Below are positions 1 through 14,578 of a DNA stretch of 64,000 nt, piece by piece. The translations under genes were made by a program, and so were the position numbers. The stretch lies in NCBI GenBank assembly GCA_903923395.1, contig CAIXXM010000101.1, positions 1-64,000 of the forward strand, written 5' to 3'. The stretch's first letter is position 1. Every line of letters starts with the position of its first letter. The stretch comes from an uncultured Acidobacteriia bacterium. GTDB lineage: Bacteria; Acidobacteriota; Terriglobia; Bryobacterales; Bryobacteraceae. The notes beneath the pieces were generated by a model. It ran no database searches, was not told where the DNA came from, and saw nothing but the letters and a program-made list of their open reading frames with translations.

Positions 1-1
1 C

Positions 2-2578
<2,577 letters not shown>

Positions 2579-2605
2579 CAGCCGGGACATATAAAGAATG
2601 CGCGG

Positions 2606-2637
2606 GGCGGACGGGCTATTGCATCAAGCCGTCCGCC
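2606..2637 (+). other. Stem-loop in the rpoB-rpoC spacer
   Basis: GGCGGACGG at 2606-2614 pairs perfectly with CCGTCCGCC at 2629-2637, leaving a 14-base loop. No T-run follows, so it is not a normal intrinsic terminator. In the transcript it could be an RNase processing site, a stability element or a partial attenuator between rpoB and rpoC. The pairing is seen directly; the role is inference. Confidence 0.45.
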
Positions 2638-2683
2638 GATCTCGTGAAGAGTTAGTCAGGTTGAAGGAATTACTGGAGCGACA

Positions 2684-6889
<4,206 letters not shown>

Positions 6890-6908
6890 GTTGGAAGTTA
6901 GTAAGTGA

Positions 6909-6944
6909 AAAGCCGGGCGGCCTTCGGGTCAGCCCGGCTTTCTT
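6909..6944 (+). terminator. Intrinsic terminator after rpoC
   Basis: AAAGCCGGGC at 6909-6918 pairs with GCCCGGCTTT at 6932-6941 around a 13-base loop, and a short T-rich tail (TTTCTT) follows. It lies 20 bases after the rpoC stop and should end the rpoBC transcript. Confidence 0.85.
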
Positions 6945-7183
6945 GCGTTCGTGAGTTGCTTTAAGGCGTGTCCGTTCGAAGCTAAACAAACGGATTTATG
7001 ATGCGCAGCGTCCCGATCTTCGTTCCTTTGTTGAAATCCTTGGAGTAAAGCAACGAAAGACGATCTCGATCCATTCCTCGAATCGGATGAATAGCTGGTT
7101 GCCCCGCTTTTAGCGCTGTTCCTCTGTCTTTCGGAGTGGTATCCGGCCTCCATCAGCCCACCAATGGCGACGCCGAACTTTGT
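6945..7183. other. Spacer between rpoC terminator and TA pair
   Basis: No convincing gene is seen here. On the minus strand a frame ending at about 6984 reads with a natural amino-acid mix (MDRDRLSLLYSKDFNKGTKI and onward) but is only about 50 codons long and begins right after a stop. It may be the decayed end of a lost gene. Treat it as non-coding unless homologues are found. Confidence 0.3.
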
Positions 7184-7189
7184 TATCCT
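7181..7189 (+). promoter_or_regulatory. Extended -10 element of the TA operon
   Basis: TGTTATCCT fits the extended -10 pattern TGnTATNNT. The hexamer TATCCT ends six bases before the GTG start of the antitoxin gene. If it is used, the transcript would begin at or next to the start codon, giving a leaderless mRNA. No clear -35 box was identified. This is inference from sequence alone. Confidence 0.4.
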
Positions 7190-7195
7190 TTGTCC

Positions 7196-7429
7196 GTGGC
7201 ACACTCCATCACTCTGAATCTTTCAGACGAAGCATGGGAAGATCTGATTGAAGCAAGTGCATTTCGCCATCAGTCACCTGAGAAGGTTGCAGAGATCCTG
7301 CTGTCTGACGTCGTCTCGGACCGGCTTATGCGCCTGGCCAGCTGTCTTGAATTTCCCAACGGGGACGTAGGTGCCCGACATGACGAGTACATTGGTGCTT
7401 CCATTCTCGCCGAATCGGAGCGTGATTGA
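7196..7429 (+). CDS. Putative antitoxin of a PIN toxin-antitoxin pair
   Basis: A small 77-residue acidic protein starting at GTG 7196. An in-frame ATG at 7136 would add 20 residues that look non-coding. The N-terminus (VAHSITLNLSDEAWEDLIEA) predicts a beta-strand then helices, as in DNA-binding antitoxins of PIN toxins, though no specific family was recognised. The next gene is a PIN-domain protein whose TTG start overlaps this gene's stop (TTGA), the usual antitoxin-toxin order and coupling. The function is inferred mainly from that context. It would neutralise the toxin and probably bind the operon promoter at 7181-7189. Confidence 0.65.
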   Translation: MAHSITLNLSDEAWEDLIEASAFRHQSPEKVAEILLSDVVSDRLMRLASCLEFPNGDVGARHDEYIGASILAESERD

Positions 7430-7842
7430 CCGGTGTTTTCGTAGATACGAGCGGCTGGGCTAACGTATTTATCCACTCGGACGCGCACCATCGGATGGCG
7501 TCCACCCTGCTCAACGGCTACCGCCGGGAACGCAGAAAGATATTCACCACCAACTATGTACTGGCAGAACTTTCTGCCGTCCTGCTGAGCCCGTTTCGGG
7601 TGCCGAATGATTTTCGGGACGGAATACTCCAAGAGATCAAAGCAGCGGGATGGGTTACCATCGTTCAAGTCGAGGATCTCCTGGACCAAGATAGCTGGGA
7701 GTATCTATTCTCCAGACGGGACAAGAACTACAGTCTGGTCGACTGTTCCAGCTTTGTCCTAATGGAAAAACTCGGTCTTTCCTTGGCCCTTACTACCGAT
7801 CACCACTTCGAACAGGCCGGTTTCATCCGGTTGCTGAAGTAA
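7426..7842 (+). CDS. PIN-domain ribonuclease toxin (VapC-like)
   Basis: A 138-residue PIN-domain protein. The four acidic residues that bind metal in the active site are visible: Asp7 in FVDTSGW, Glu48 in YVLAELSAV, Asp106 in YSLVDCSSF and Asp125 in LTTDHHF. PIN toxins of this kind cleave tRNA or rRNA when the antitoxin is lost. The start is TTG at 7426, overlapping the antitoxin stop by four bases (TTGA), so translation is probably coupled. All catalytic residues are intact, so the toxin looks active. Downstream, the strand pattern changes and no further operon gene follows. Confidence 0.85.
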   Translation: MTGVFVDTSGWANVFIHSDAHHRMASTLLNGYRRERRKIFTTNYVLAELSAVLLSPFRVPNDFRDGILQEIKAAGWVTIVQVEDLLDQDSWEYLFSRRDKNYSLVDCSSFVLMEKLGLSLALTTDHHFEQAGFIRLLK

Positions 7843-8082
7843 CGCCCCCACCAGCCAGGCATCCGCACCCTTGGAAATCCCCGCAGCGCGTTTTCCGTTC
7901 TCGCGACTGATCCCGCAATAAGTCAGCCAAAAGTCCCGTACAGAAACCTGGTCCAGCGATTGCAAAATGTCAGCCCGTTTGGACGCATGAAGACGGCGGA
8001 TATTCATCTCGAAGACGCCGATGACCGATTGGCCCGGCTCTACGGCAAATGAATGGCACCCTCCTCGATTCAGTGTTCACCC
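7843..8082. other. Spacer with a possible gene remnant
   Basis: No clear gene. On the minus strand, a frame from about 8007 downward (MNIRRLHASKRADILQSLDQ and onward) has a protein-like composition, but it runs antisense into the end of the PIN toxin gene and has no ribosome-binding site. It may be a worn fragment of a lost gene. I recognise no family. Confidence 0.25.
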
Positions 8083-8265
8083 TCAACTCTGCTGCAACGG
8101 AGGCGTCGCTTCCCCCTCATCCCGCTTCTCCTGCATCAGGTAAAACCGGTGGCCGCAGATGTAGCAGCGGTAGGGCCACTTATTGAACAAACTCAGGATC
8201 TTGTGCCCGAGAGTCTTGCGCGGGGAGCGGTGAATCTGATCGCTATTGCAGAGAGGGCAATTCAT
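8083..8265 (-). CDS. Small zinc-ribbon protein
   Basis: A 60-residue protein with two cysteine pairs, CPLC near the N-terminus and CYIC about 29 residues later, in the order CxxC-(IHRS, basic helix)-PYRCxxCGHRFY. Small proteins with this layout are, from general familiarity, common in acidobacterial genomes. Two CxxC knuckles should bind one zinc ion. The function is unknown; nucleic-acid or protein binding is only a guess. The start ATG is the first in the frame and no strong ribosome-binding site is visible. It stands alone, divergent from the rimP promoter. Confidence 0.7.
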   Translation of the reverse strand: MNCPLCNSDQIHRSPRKTLGHKILSLFNKWPYRCYICGHRFYLMQEKRDEGEATPPLQQS

Positions 8266-8363
8266 AATGAAGCGGCTGGTCCATCAGTCTCCCTGCACGT
8301 TTGAACCCGAACTGCGGAAAACCACTCGGAGCTGCGCGATATTTCTACAACTGCCGATTCAAA

Positions 8364-8391
8364 TTGCGGACCGCTTCAATTTTGTTATACT
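8364..8391 (+). promoter_or_regulatory. Promoter of the rimP-nusA-infB operon
   Basis: TTGCGG at 8364-8369 and TATACT at 8386-8391 are 16 bases apart, and the -10 is extended by TG (TGTTATACT from 8383). This is the best sigma70-type promoter seen in the window. It would drive rimP, nusA, infB and probably ylxP and rbfA, giving a leader of roughly 90 bases before rimP. Confidence 0.7.
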
Positions 8392-8416
8392 AGACTGGTA
8401 CGGTCGGACGATGCGA

Positions 8417-8438
8417 GTGGGCGAGAGCCCACTTTTTT
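8417..8438 (+). terminator. Leader hairpin / attenuator before rimP
   Basis: GTGGGC at 8417-8422, tetraloop GAGA, then GCCCAC at 8427-8432, running into a T-rich tract (ACTTTTTTAT). This has the form of a small intrinsic terminator in the 5' leader, about 20 bases after the predicted transcription start. Since the operon carries nusA, whose product controls termination, feedback attenuation is plausible. A similar short hairpin plus U-run often precedes rimP-nusA operons in other bacteria (from general knowledge, not checked). Confidence 0.65.
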
Positions 8439-8484
8439 ATTGCACGCGCGTCTGGGCCTGCACAGTGGTTTGGAAAATAACGGA

Positions 8485-9075
8485 TTGATCGCTTTGAGCC
8501 AGGCAGGAAAGGGTCCCGGACCCCGCCAGATTGACAAGTCGAAGAAACGCCACGACGGGGGAAACGCCGCCAAGAAGGCAGCCGCCGCAAAACCGTCCAT
8601 CGACCGCGCCGCCATTCAAGCCCGTTTGGAAGCTGCCGCAGAGGCCGTTGCCACCCCCGCCGGAATCGAAGTCGTGGAGGTTGAGTGGAAGGGCGCAGGC
8701 AAGGGCCAGTTTGTCTGCATCTACATTGACCGGCCAGAGGGAGTGACACTCGCAGATTGCGAACTGGTCTCCCGTGGTTTCAGCGACATCATGGACGCCG
8801 ATGATCCCATCCCAGGCACCTACGAACTCGAAGTCAGTTCCCCCGGAGTGGAACGCAAGTTGAACAAATGGGCAGACTGGCTGCGTTTCAGCGGCCAGAA
8901 AGTAAAAGCAGTGCTCCGTGAGCCCGTCGACGGTCTGACCAGCCTCGATGGCAGTTTCACTGCTGCGGAAATCTCCGAAGACGACCGCAGGATCACCGTC
9001 ACCTTATCCGGCGACAAGCAGATCACCTTCAGTTTCGCCCAGGTTCTCCGGGCCAACCTGAAGTTCGAGTGGTAG
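8485..9075 (+). CDS. rimP: Ribosome maturation factor RimP
   Basis: RimP helps 30S ribosomal subunit assembly. The family core starts near IQARLEAAAEAVATPAGIEV and runs through VEVEWKG, the IDRPEGVTLADCELVSRGFS block, ELEVSSPGVERKL and a C-terminal SH3-like domain. The start is uncertain. A frame from TTG 8440 is open but would begin inside the leader hairpin's T-run, so I place it at TTG 8485 (196 residues), preceded by a weak GGA; TTG 8494 is an alternative. Either way, a lysine/alanine-rich N-terminal tail of about 35 residues precedes the normal domain, unusual for RimP. It heads the operon with nusA and infB. Confidence 0.85.
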   Translation: MIALSQAGKGPGPRQIDKSKKRHDGGNAAKKAAAAKPSIDRAAIQARLEAAAEAVATPAGIEVVEVEWKGAGKGQFVCIYIDRPEGVTLADCELVSRGFSDIMDADDPIPGTYELEVSSPGVERKLNKWADWLRFSGQKVKAVLREPVDGLTSLDGSFTAAEISEDDRRITVTLSGDKQITFSFAQVLRANLKFEW

Positions 9076-9129
9076 CTCCGGCACCCGATTCGCTCACCGC
9101 AAACAGCATATTGAACAGAGGAAAACAGC

Positions 9130-10590
9130 GTGGACAGCATTTATCAGTCAATCGAGATCCTGAGCAAGGAAAAGGGCATCGACAGCCAGATCGTTCTGGA
9201 TGCCGTTCGTGATGCCATGCTCATCGCGGCGCGCAAGCATTTCCGGACGAACGAAAACTACGAAACAGATTTCGACGGCAAGACCGGCCTGAAGCTTTAT
9301 GCCGTGAAGACCGTCGTCGAAGCAGTGAGCGATCCGGCCACGGAGATGACGCTCTCCGAAGCCAAGCGTGTGGATGCCTCGGCGGAGATTGGCTCAGTGG
9401 TCCGCATTCCCAAGCCGACCGACGCACTCGGCCGCATTTCCGCCCAGACCGCCAAGCAGGTCATTTTCCAGAAGGTCCGGGAAGCGGAACGCGACACTAT
9501 CTACCGCGAATACGCCGACCGTATGGGCGAACTGGTAAACACGGCCATCAAGCGCGTGGAAGGTTTGGATCTTGTGGTCGATCTCGGCAAGACGGAAGCC
9601 CGTTTGCCGAAGCGGGAGCAGTCGCGTCTCGAAAGCTACTCCGTGGGTGACCGCCTGCGCTGTGTGATCAAGCTGGTGGATAAGTCTTCGAAGGGCCCCG
9701 GTGTCATTGTTTCCCGTGCGGATGCGGAACTGGTGAAGCGCCTGTTTGAACAGGAAGTCCCTGAAATCTACGACGGCACCGTGACCATCAAGGGCTGTGC
9801 CCGCGAAGCCGGGGAACGGACCAAGATTGCGGTTTCGAGCCGCGACCGTGACGTGGATTCCGTGGGTGCCTGCGTTGGCATGAAGGGGATGCGCGTACAG
9901 TCGATCATCCGGGAACTGCGCGGCGAAAAGATCGACATTATCGAGTATTCTGATGACCCTGTGCAGTTTGCCACCCATGCGCTGAGCCCCGCGAAGATCA
10001 GCAAGGTCACGGTTTTGGATCTGGATGACCGCCACATGGAAGTCATCGTGGATGATACGCAGCTCTCTCTCGCCATCGGCAAGAAGGGGCAGAACGTGCG
10101 GTTGGCGGCGAAGCTTCTCGGCTGGAAGATCGATATCAAGAGCGAAGAAGAGAAGCGTCAGGAAGCACAAAACGCGGCGGATGTGTTCCATATGGGCGCG
10201 CCGGTCGCGTCGTTGATTGAATACGGTCTGTCGGAGCCGGTGGTGGATGCCCTGGTGAAGGGCAGCATCGGCACGGTGGAACGCCTCGGGTCCATGACGC
10301 CGGAGGAATTGGAATCAGTTCCTGGCATCGATGTGGATTCCGTGAACGAAATCCAATACGCGATCAACCGGTACTACGGGCAGGAATACTCGGAAGAACA
10401 GGCAGTGGAAACAGCGTCGGAAACGACCCCTGAAACGGAAGCAGCAGCTGCGCCGGCAGAAATCGTGGAAAATTCGGTTACACCCGAAGGTTCTGCTACG
10501 ATTGAAGAATCGGCGGAGCCCGCTGCGGATACCGTTTTGGAGGGCGATTCTGCGGTGGAAAGAGGCCGGGAACCAGTCTCTGGCGAGTAG
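9130..10590 (+). CDS. nusA: Transcription termination/antitermination factor NusA
   Basis: NusA binds RNA polymerase and nascent RNA and tunes pausing, termination and antitermination. The 486 residues show the N-terminal polymerase-binding domain (MDSIYQSIEILSKEKGID), an S1 domain (around residues 145-200), two KH domains (ending in the IGKKGQNVRLAAKLLGW segment) and a helix-hairpin-helix repeat (TPEELESVPGID) near residue 395. A low-complexity Glu/Ala/Thr-rich acidic tail of about 60 residues closes it. The start is GTG 9130 with AGAGGA upstream. It follows rimP by 54 bases and precedes infB by 52. The ylxR and L7Ae-like genes often found between nusA and infB are absent. Confidence 0.97.
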   Translation: MDSIYQSIEILSKEKGIDSQIVLDAVRDAMLIAARKHFRTNENYETDFDGKTGLKLYAVKTVVEAVSDPATEMTLSEAKRVDASAEIGSVVRIPKPTDALGRISAQTAKQVIFQKVREAERDTIYREYADRMGELVNTAIKRVEGLDLVVDLGKTEARLPKREQSRLESYSVGDRLRCVIKLVDKSSKGPGVIVSRADAELVKRLFEQEVPEIYDGTVTIKGCAREAGERTKIAVSSRDRDVDSVGACVGMKGMRVQSIIRELRGEKIDIIEYSDDPVQFATHALSPAKISKVTVLDLDDRHMEVIVDDTQLSLAIGKKGQNVRLAAKLLGWKIDIKSEEEKRQEAQNAADVFHMGAPVASLIEYGLSEPVVDALVKGSIGTVERLGSMTPEELESVPGIDVDSVNEIQYAINRYYGQEYSEEQAVETASETTPETEAAAAPAEIVENSVTPEGSATIEESAEPAADTVLEGDSAVERGREPVSGE

Positions 10591-10642
10591 TTTGTCGCAA
10601 GAGTATACGGTCTTCGGCACGGTTTAGACGAAACACTTTTAT

Positions 10643-13600
10643 ATGAGTAAGATCCGCATCAACGAGCTGGCTCGCCAACTGGAAGTAAAGTCGAGCAAGG
10701 TCATCGAGAAGTTAGCAGAATTTGGCCTCGCCGAAAAGGTGACCCACTCCAGCTCGATTGACGATGATATGGCTGAGCGCCTCCGCCGCTATTATGGCGG
10801 CGATGCTTCAGTCGCGGATGAAGTACAGCGCCGCAACCGCGCGGCCGATGCCAGCAATGGCCATGATGATCACGACCACGAACCTGCTCCGGCACCGGCG
10901 GTGAAGCCCGCTGCACCGGCAGTGGAGGCTCCGCCTGCGGTTCGCCGGGCACCGATCGTTCCTCCTATCGCAGCCGTGCGCGCCACTGCGCCCGTTGCGC
11001 CACCTGCCGCGCCGCCCGCTGCCCCGGCAGCCCCTGCTGCGGAACCCGCCCCCAAGGCGGAAGCTGCAGCGGAGACGCCCGAAGAAGATTCCAAGCCGAG
11101 GGTGCAACCCCTCCGGCCCCCATTGCTCAACCGCGGCACGCCGATCCAGCCTCCCATGGCCGGTTTCCGTCCTGCGGTACTGCAAACACCCCCGCTCGCC
11201 AATACGCCCTCCGGTCTGCCTCCGGGAAGTGTGGTGCCTCCGCCTGTAGCGACGCCGCGCCCCACGCAGCAACCTCTGCGTCCGCCGGTGCCACAAGCTC
11301 CCGTGCGTCCGGCGCCCCCGGTGGCGACGCCCCCCACTCCCGCGGCAACAGCCGCGCCGGTCGCTCCGGCGGCGCCGGCAACTCCAGCCGCTTCCGTACC
11401 CGGAACTCCGGCGGCCCCTCAAGTTCCCGGCCGTCCCGCACCTCCGCCCGTGCGGCCGCTGCCCTCCGCCCCGGCCCCTGGTGGCGCGCCAACCATGGCC
11501 CGCCCCGGTCAGGTGCTTGGGCCGCGCCAGCCTTTGCCTGGGAATGTTGCGCCAGGTGCGCCGCGTCCGGCTGCTCCGTCTGGCGCAGGTTCGCGTCCCG
11601 GTGCTCCGTCCGCGCCGCCACCCCGTGCGCCGCAGCAACAGATGCGCCCCGGCGGTCCGCAGAATCCGCAAGCTGGCCGTCCGCCTCTGGCTGGACAGCC
11701 CGCCGCGCGCCCGATTGTTCCGCCCCGTCCGGATCTCGTTGCGAAACTGCAACAGCCGCCGCGTCCTCCGATGCCGGGTCAGGCACCTCCGCCGCGTCCG
11801 GGTGCTCCGGCAGCCCGCGCGCCGCAACAACCGCGCCCAGGGCAGCCTCTTTATCAAGGTCCTCCCCGTCCCGGCCAGCCGCCGATGCAGTCGCGCGGCC
11901 CTGGTGGTCCCGGTGGCCCTGGCGGTTTCCGGCCAGGTCCCGGCGGTCCCGGTCGTCCCGGTGGTCCGCGCCCAATGCATCCCACTTCGCGTGGTCCAGG
12001 TCTTCTTGGCCCTGGGGTGCCTCCGCCTCCTCCCACGGATCAGGCCGCGCGCCGTCCGCAGGACCGCAAGCGTTCGCCCAGAGACAGGCAGCAAGAGGAA
12101 GAGGGAAAGCTGCTCATGCAGCGCCGCCGCGAACAGGCGGCCATTCCTCCGATTTCCCGCGACATCACCATCTCGGAGGGCATCACCGTCAAGGAGCTTT
12201 CCGAAAAGCTGGATGTCAAGGCCAACCTCGTCATCAAGAAGCTGCTGGACCGCGGTATCTTCGCGTCCATCAACCAGACTCTCGATGCCAAGATGGCTAC
12301 CGATATCGCCCGCGAGTTCGGTGCTTCCACTTCGCATGTTACGTATGAAGAAGAAGCGATGCTCGACGTCGAGTTCGCCGAAGAAGCCAAAGATCTTGTC
12401 CGCCGGCCGCCCGTGGTCACCATCATGGGCCACGTCGATCACGGTAAGACCTCACTGCTCGATGCCATCCGGAAAGCCCGTGTGGCGGATCGCGAAGCCG
12501 GCGGCATCACGCAGCACATTGGCGCTTATCACGTGGAGAAGAACGGTCAGAAGATCGTCTTCATCGACACTCCCGGCCACGAAGCGTTCACCCGCATGCG
12601 TGCCCGCGGTTCCAAAGTTACTGACATCGTCATTCTCGTCGTCGCTGCTGATGACGGCGTGATGCCCCAGACGCTTGAAGCCATTGACCATGCCCGCGCG
12701 GCCAAAGTGCCGATCATTGTTGCCATCAACAAGATCGACAAGGCTGATGCCCAGGTCGACCGCATCAAGCAGCAACTCTCGGATAAGGGTTTGCTGGCCG
12801 AAGACTGGGGTGGCGATACCGTTATGGTTCCCGTTTCCGCCCGCACGAAGGAAGGTCTCGACAATCTGCTCGAAATGATCCTTCTGGTGGCGGAAATTCA
12901 GGATCTCAAAGCGAACCCGACCCGCCCGGCGATGGCGACCGTGCTCGAAGCCAAACTCGATCGCGGCCGTGGTCCGGTGGCGACGCTGCTGGTCAAGAAC
13001 GGTACTCTCCGCGTGGGCGACAACTTCATCTGCGGCACCGTCTTCGGGCGCGTCCGTGCCATGATTGACGACCGCGGGGAGCAGGTGCGCGAAGTTGGCC
13101 CGTCGATGCCGGTCGAAGTGCTCGGTCTTGAAAACATTCCCGAAGCCGGCGACAGCTTCCAGTCCGTGACTGACACCACCAAGGCCAAGCAGATTGTTTA
13201 CTATCGTGCCGAAAAGGAACGTCTGGCCGGTCTCGCCAAGAGTAGCCGCATGACGCTCGAGCAGATGCAGAAGCAGATTGCGTCGGGCGATGTGAAGGAA
13301 CTCTTTATCGTCCTCAAGGCCGATGTGAGCGGTTCCGCCGAAGTCCTCAAAGATACGCTCGAACGCCTCTCCACAGAGAAGGTTACGGTTCGCGTACTCC
13401 GCTCCGGCGTGGGTGCCATCAACGAATCGGATGTCCAACTCGCGGCGGCATCGAGCGCGATTATCATCGGCTTCAATGTCCGTCCGGAACGTGGCGCTGC
13501 TGCCGCGGCCGAACAGGAGAAGGTTGACCTCCGCCTCCACACGATCATTTATGAGATCGTCGACGAGATCAAGAAGGCGATGACCGGCTTGTTGGCTCCC

Positions 13601-13909
13601 GTCTTCAAGGAAGTCTTCCGCGGACGTGCCGATATTCTCGAAGTCTTCAAGGTTTCGAAGGTCGGAACCGTGGCGGGCTGCGTGGTGCAGGAAGGCACAA
13701 TCACCGGCGATTCGCAGGTCCGGATTACGCGCGACAACGTGGTTATCTTCACGGGCAAGCTGGCGTCTCTGCGCCGCTTCAAAGATGACGTGTCGGAAGT
13801 TCGCGCCGGCCAGGATTGCGGTATTACGATCAACAACTTCAATGATGTGCGGATTGGCGATACTCTCGAAGCGTTTGTGATGGAGCGGGTCGCCGTAGAG
13901 GCCGCATAA
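10643..13909 (+). CDS. infB: Translation initiation factor IF-2
   Basis: GTPase that brings initiator tRNA to the ribosome. The 1088 residues comprise an N-terminal IF2-N domain ([13 protein letters not shown] type, residues 1-55) and a very long Pro/Ala/Gly/Arg-rich low-complexity linker (about residues 80-480). A second IF2-N domain ([20 protein letters not shown]) follows, then the GTPase domain with P-loop [11 protein letters not shown] near residue 595, DTPGHEAF and NKIDKAD, and domains II-IV. The start is ATG 10643; no good ribosome-binding site is visible, so translation may rely on the short AT-rich leader. The extended linker is the only odd feature. Confidence 0.98.
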   Translation: MSKIRINELARQLEVKSSKVIEKLAEFGLAEKVTHSSSIDDDMAERLRRYYGGDASVADEVQRRNRAADASNGHDDHDHEPAPAPAVKPAAPAVEAPPAVRRAPIVPPIAAVRATAPVAPPAAPPAAPAAPAAEPAPKAEAAAETPEEDSKPRVQPLRPPLLNRGTPIQPPMAGFRPAVLQTPPLANTPSGLPPGSVVPPPVATPRPTQQPLRPPVPQAPVRPAPPVATPPTPAATAAPVAPAAPATPAASVPGTPAAPQVPGRPAPPPVRPLPSAPAPGGAPTMARPGQVLGPRQPLPGNVAPGAPRPAAPSGAGSRPGAPSAPPPRAPQQQMRPGGPQNPQAGRPPLAGQPAARPIVPPRPDLVAKLQQPPRPPMPGQAPPPRPGAPAARAPQQPRPGQPLYQGPPRPGQPPMQSRGPGGPGGPGGFRPGPGGPGRPGGPRPMHPTSRGPGLLGPGVPPPPPTDQAARRPQDRKRSPRDRQQEEEGKLLMQRRREQAAIPPISRDITISEGITVKELSEKLDVKANLVIKKLLDRGIFASINQTLDAKMATDIAREFGASTSHVTYEEEAMLDVEFAEEAKDLVRRPPVVTIMGHVDHGKTSLLDAIRKARVADREAGGITQHIGAYHVEKNGQKIVFIDTPGHEAFTRMRARGSKVTDIVILVVAADDGVMPQTLEAIDHARAAKVPIIVAINKIDKADAQVDRIKQQLSDKGLLAEDWGGDTVMVPVSARTKEGLDNLLEMILLVAEIQDLKANPTRPAMATVLEAKLDRGRGPVATLLVKNGTLRVGDNFICGTVFGRVRAMIDDRGEQVREVGPSMPVEVLGLENIPEAGDSFQSVTDTTKAKQIVYYRAEKERLAGLAKSSRMTLEQMQKQIASGDVKELFIVLKADVSGSAEVLKDTLERLSTEKVTVRVLRSGVGAINESDVQLAAASSAIIIGFNVRPERGAAAAAEQEKVDLRLHTIIYEIVDEIKKAMTGLLAPVFKEVFRGRADILEVFKVSKVGTVAGCVVQEGTITGDSQVRITRDNVVIFTGKLASLRRFKDDVSEVRAGQDCGITINNFNDVRIGDTLEAFVMERVAVEAA

Positions 13910-13919
13910 CCAGGGCGGC

Positions 13920-14204
13920 ATGGCGGCTTTGGGTGTTCTGACACTGGAGCTTCGGATTGAGCACGCGCATTCGCTCAAAGACAAGCGTCAGGTTGTTAAG
14001 AGCCTGAAAGACCGGCTCCGGCGGAAATTCAACGTTTCCGTTGCGGAGATTGACGATCAGGAGCTTCACAACAGTGCCGTTGTGGCGGTGGCCGCGGTTT
14101 CCGCAAGCCGCCCCTTCGCGAAGAAGATTTTGGAGGCCGTGGAGGACGAAGCGGCCGGAGTACTTGGCCCGATGCTGGTGCGTTCGGGCGTGGAATGGTT
14201 TTAG
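13920..14204 (+). CDS. ylxP: YlxP-like DUF503 protein
   Basis: A 94-residue DUF503 protein. Members are small alpha/beta proteins encoded between infB and rbfA in many bacteria. The family signature is clear: LGVLTLELRIEHAHSLKDKR, followed by QVVKSLKDRLRRKFNVSVAE. It lies 10 bases after infB and 16 before rbfA, with AGGGCGG upstream of the ATG. The role is unknown, probably in translation or ribosome biogenesis given the context. Confidence 0.93.
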   Translation: MAALGVLTLELRIEHAHSLKDKRQVVKSLKDRLRRKFNVSVAEIDDQELHNSAVVAVAAVSASRPFAKKILEAVEDEAAGVLGPMLVRSGVEWF

Positions 14205-14220
14205 GCGGCAGGCGAATTTT

Positions 14221-14571
14221 ATGGCTGAACACCGGTCCCTCCGGATCTCCGAGGCGGTGAAAGAAGAACTGGCGGAACTGATCGGCTTCGAGATGGAAGA
14301 TCCCCGTCTCGCGGCTGTTTCCGTTACCAGCGCTGAGGTATCTCCCGACTTGCGCCACGCTCATGTGAAGGTGGCCGTTTCCGACGAGACCGTAAAACAA
14401 GCCATGGATGGGCTGGAACATGCCAAGGGCTTCCTGCGGCAGGAACTCGCGTCCCGGTTGAATCTGCGCCGGATGCCGGAATTGCATTTTTCGACCGACA
14501 ATCATCCCGATGCGGAGAGCAGAATCGACTTTCTACTGCGTCGGGCGCGGCGGATCCGTGCGACAGAATAA
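14221..14571 (+). CDS. rbfA: Ribosome-binding factor A
   Basis: RbfA is a small KH-fold protein that binds the 30S subunit during late maturation of 16S rRNA. The 116 residues show RISEAVKEELAELIGFEMED, the LAAVSVTSAEVSPDLRHAHV strand-helix core and the C-terminal ELHFSTDNHPDAESRIDFLL segment. ATG 14221 was chosen because it follows a GGCAGGCG ribosome-binding site and matches the family length; the open frame extends upstream over ylxP without homology. truB, often next in this cluster, is missing and an apbE-like gene follows. Confidence 0.96.
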   Translation: MAEHRSLRISEAVKEELAELIGFEMEDPRLAAVSVTSAEVSPDLRHAHVKVAVSDETVKQAMDGLEHAKGFLRQELASRLNLRRMPELHFSTDNHPDAESRIDFLLRRARRIRATE

Positions 14572-14578
14572 ACATTTT

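Noticed and set aside
8440-8484. RimP start at TTG 8440
   Set aside because: It would begin within the leader hairpin's T-run with no ribosome-binding site.
10808-13984. Long minus-strand frames (544 and 510 residues) over infB
   Set aside because: They follow from the GC-rich low-complexity linker and codon bias of infB; no motif or start signal.
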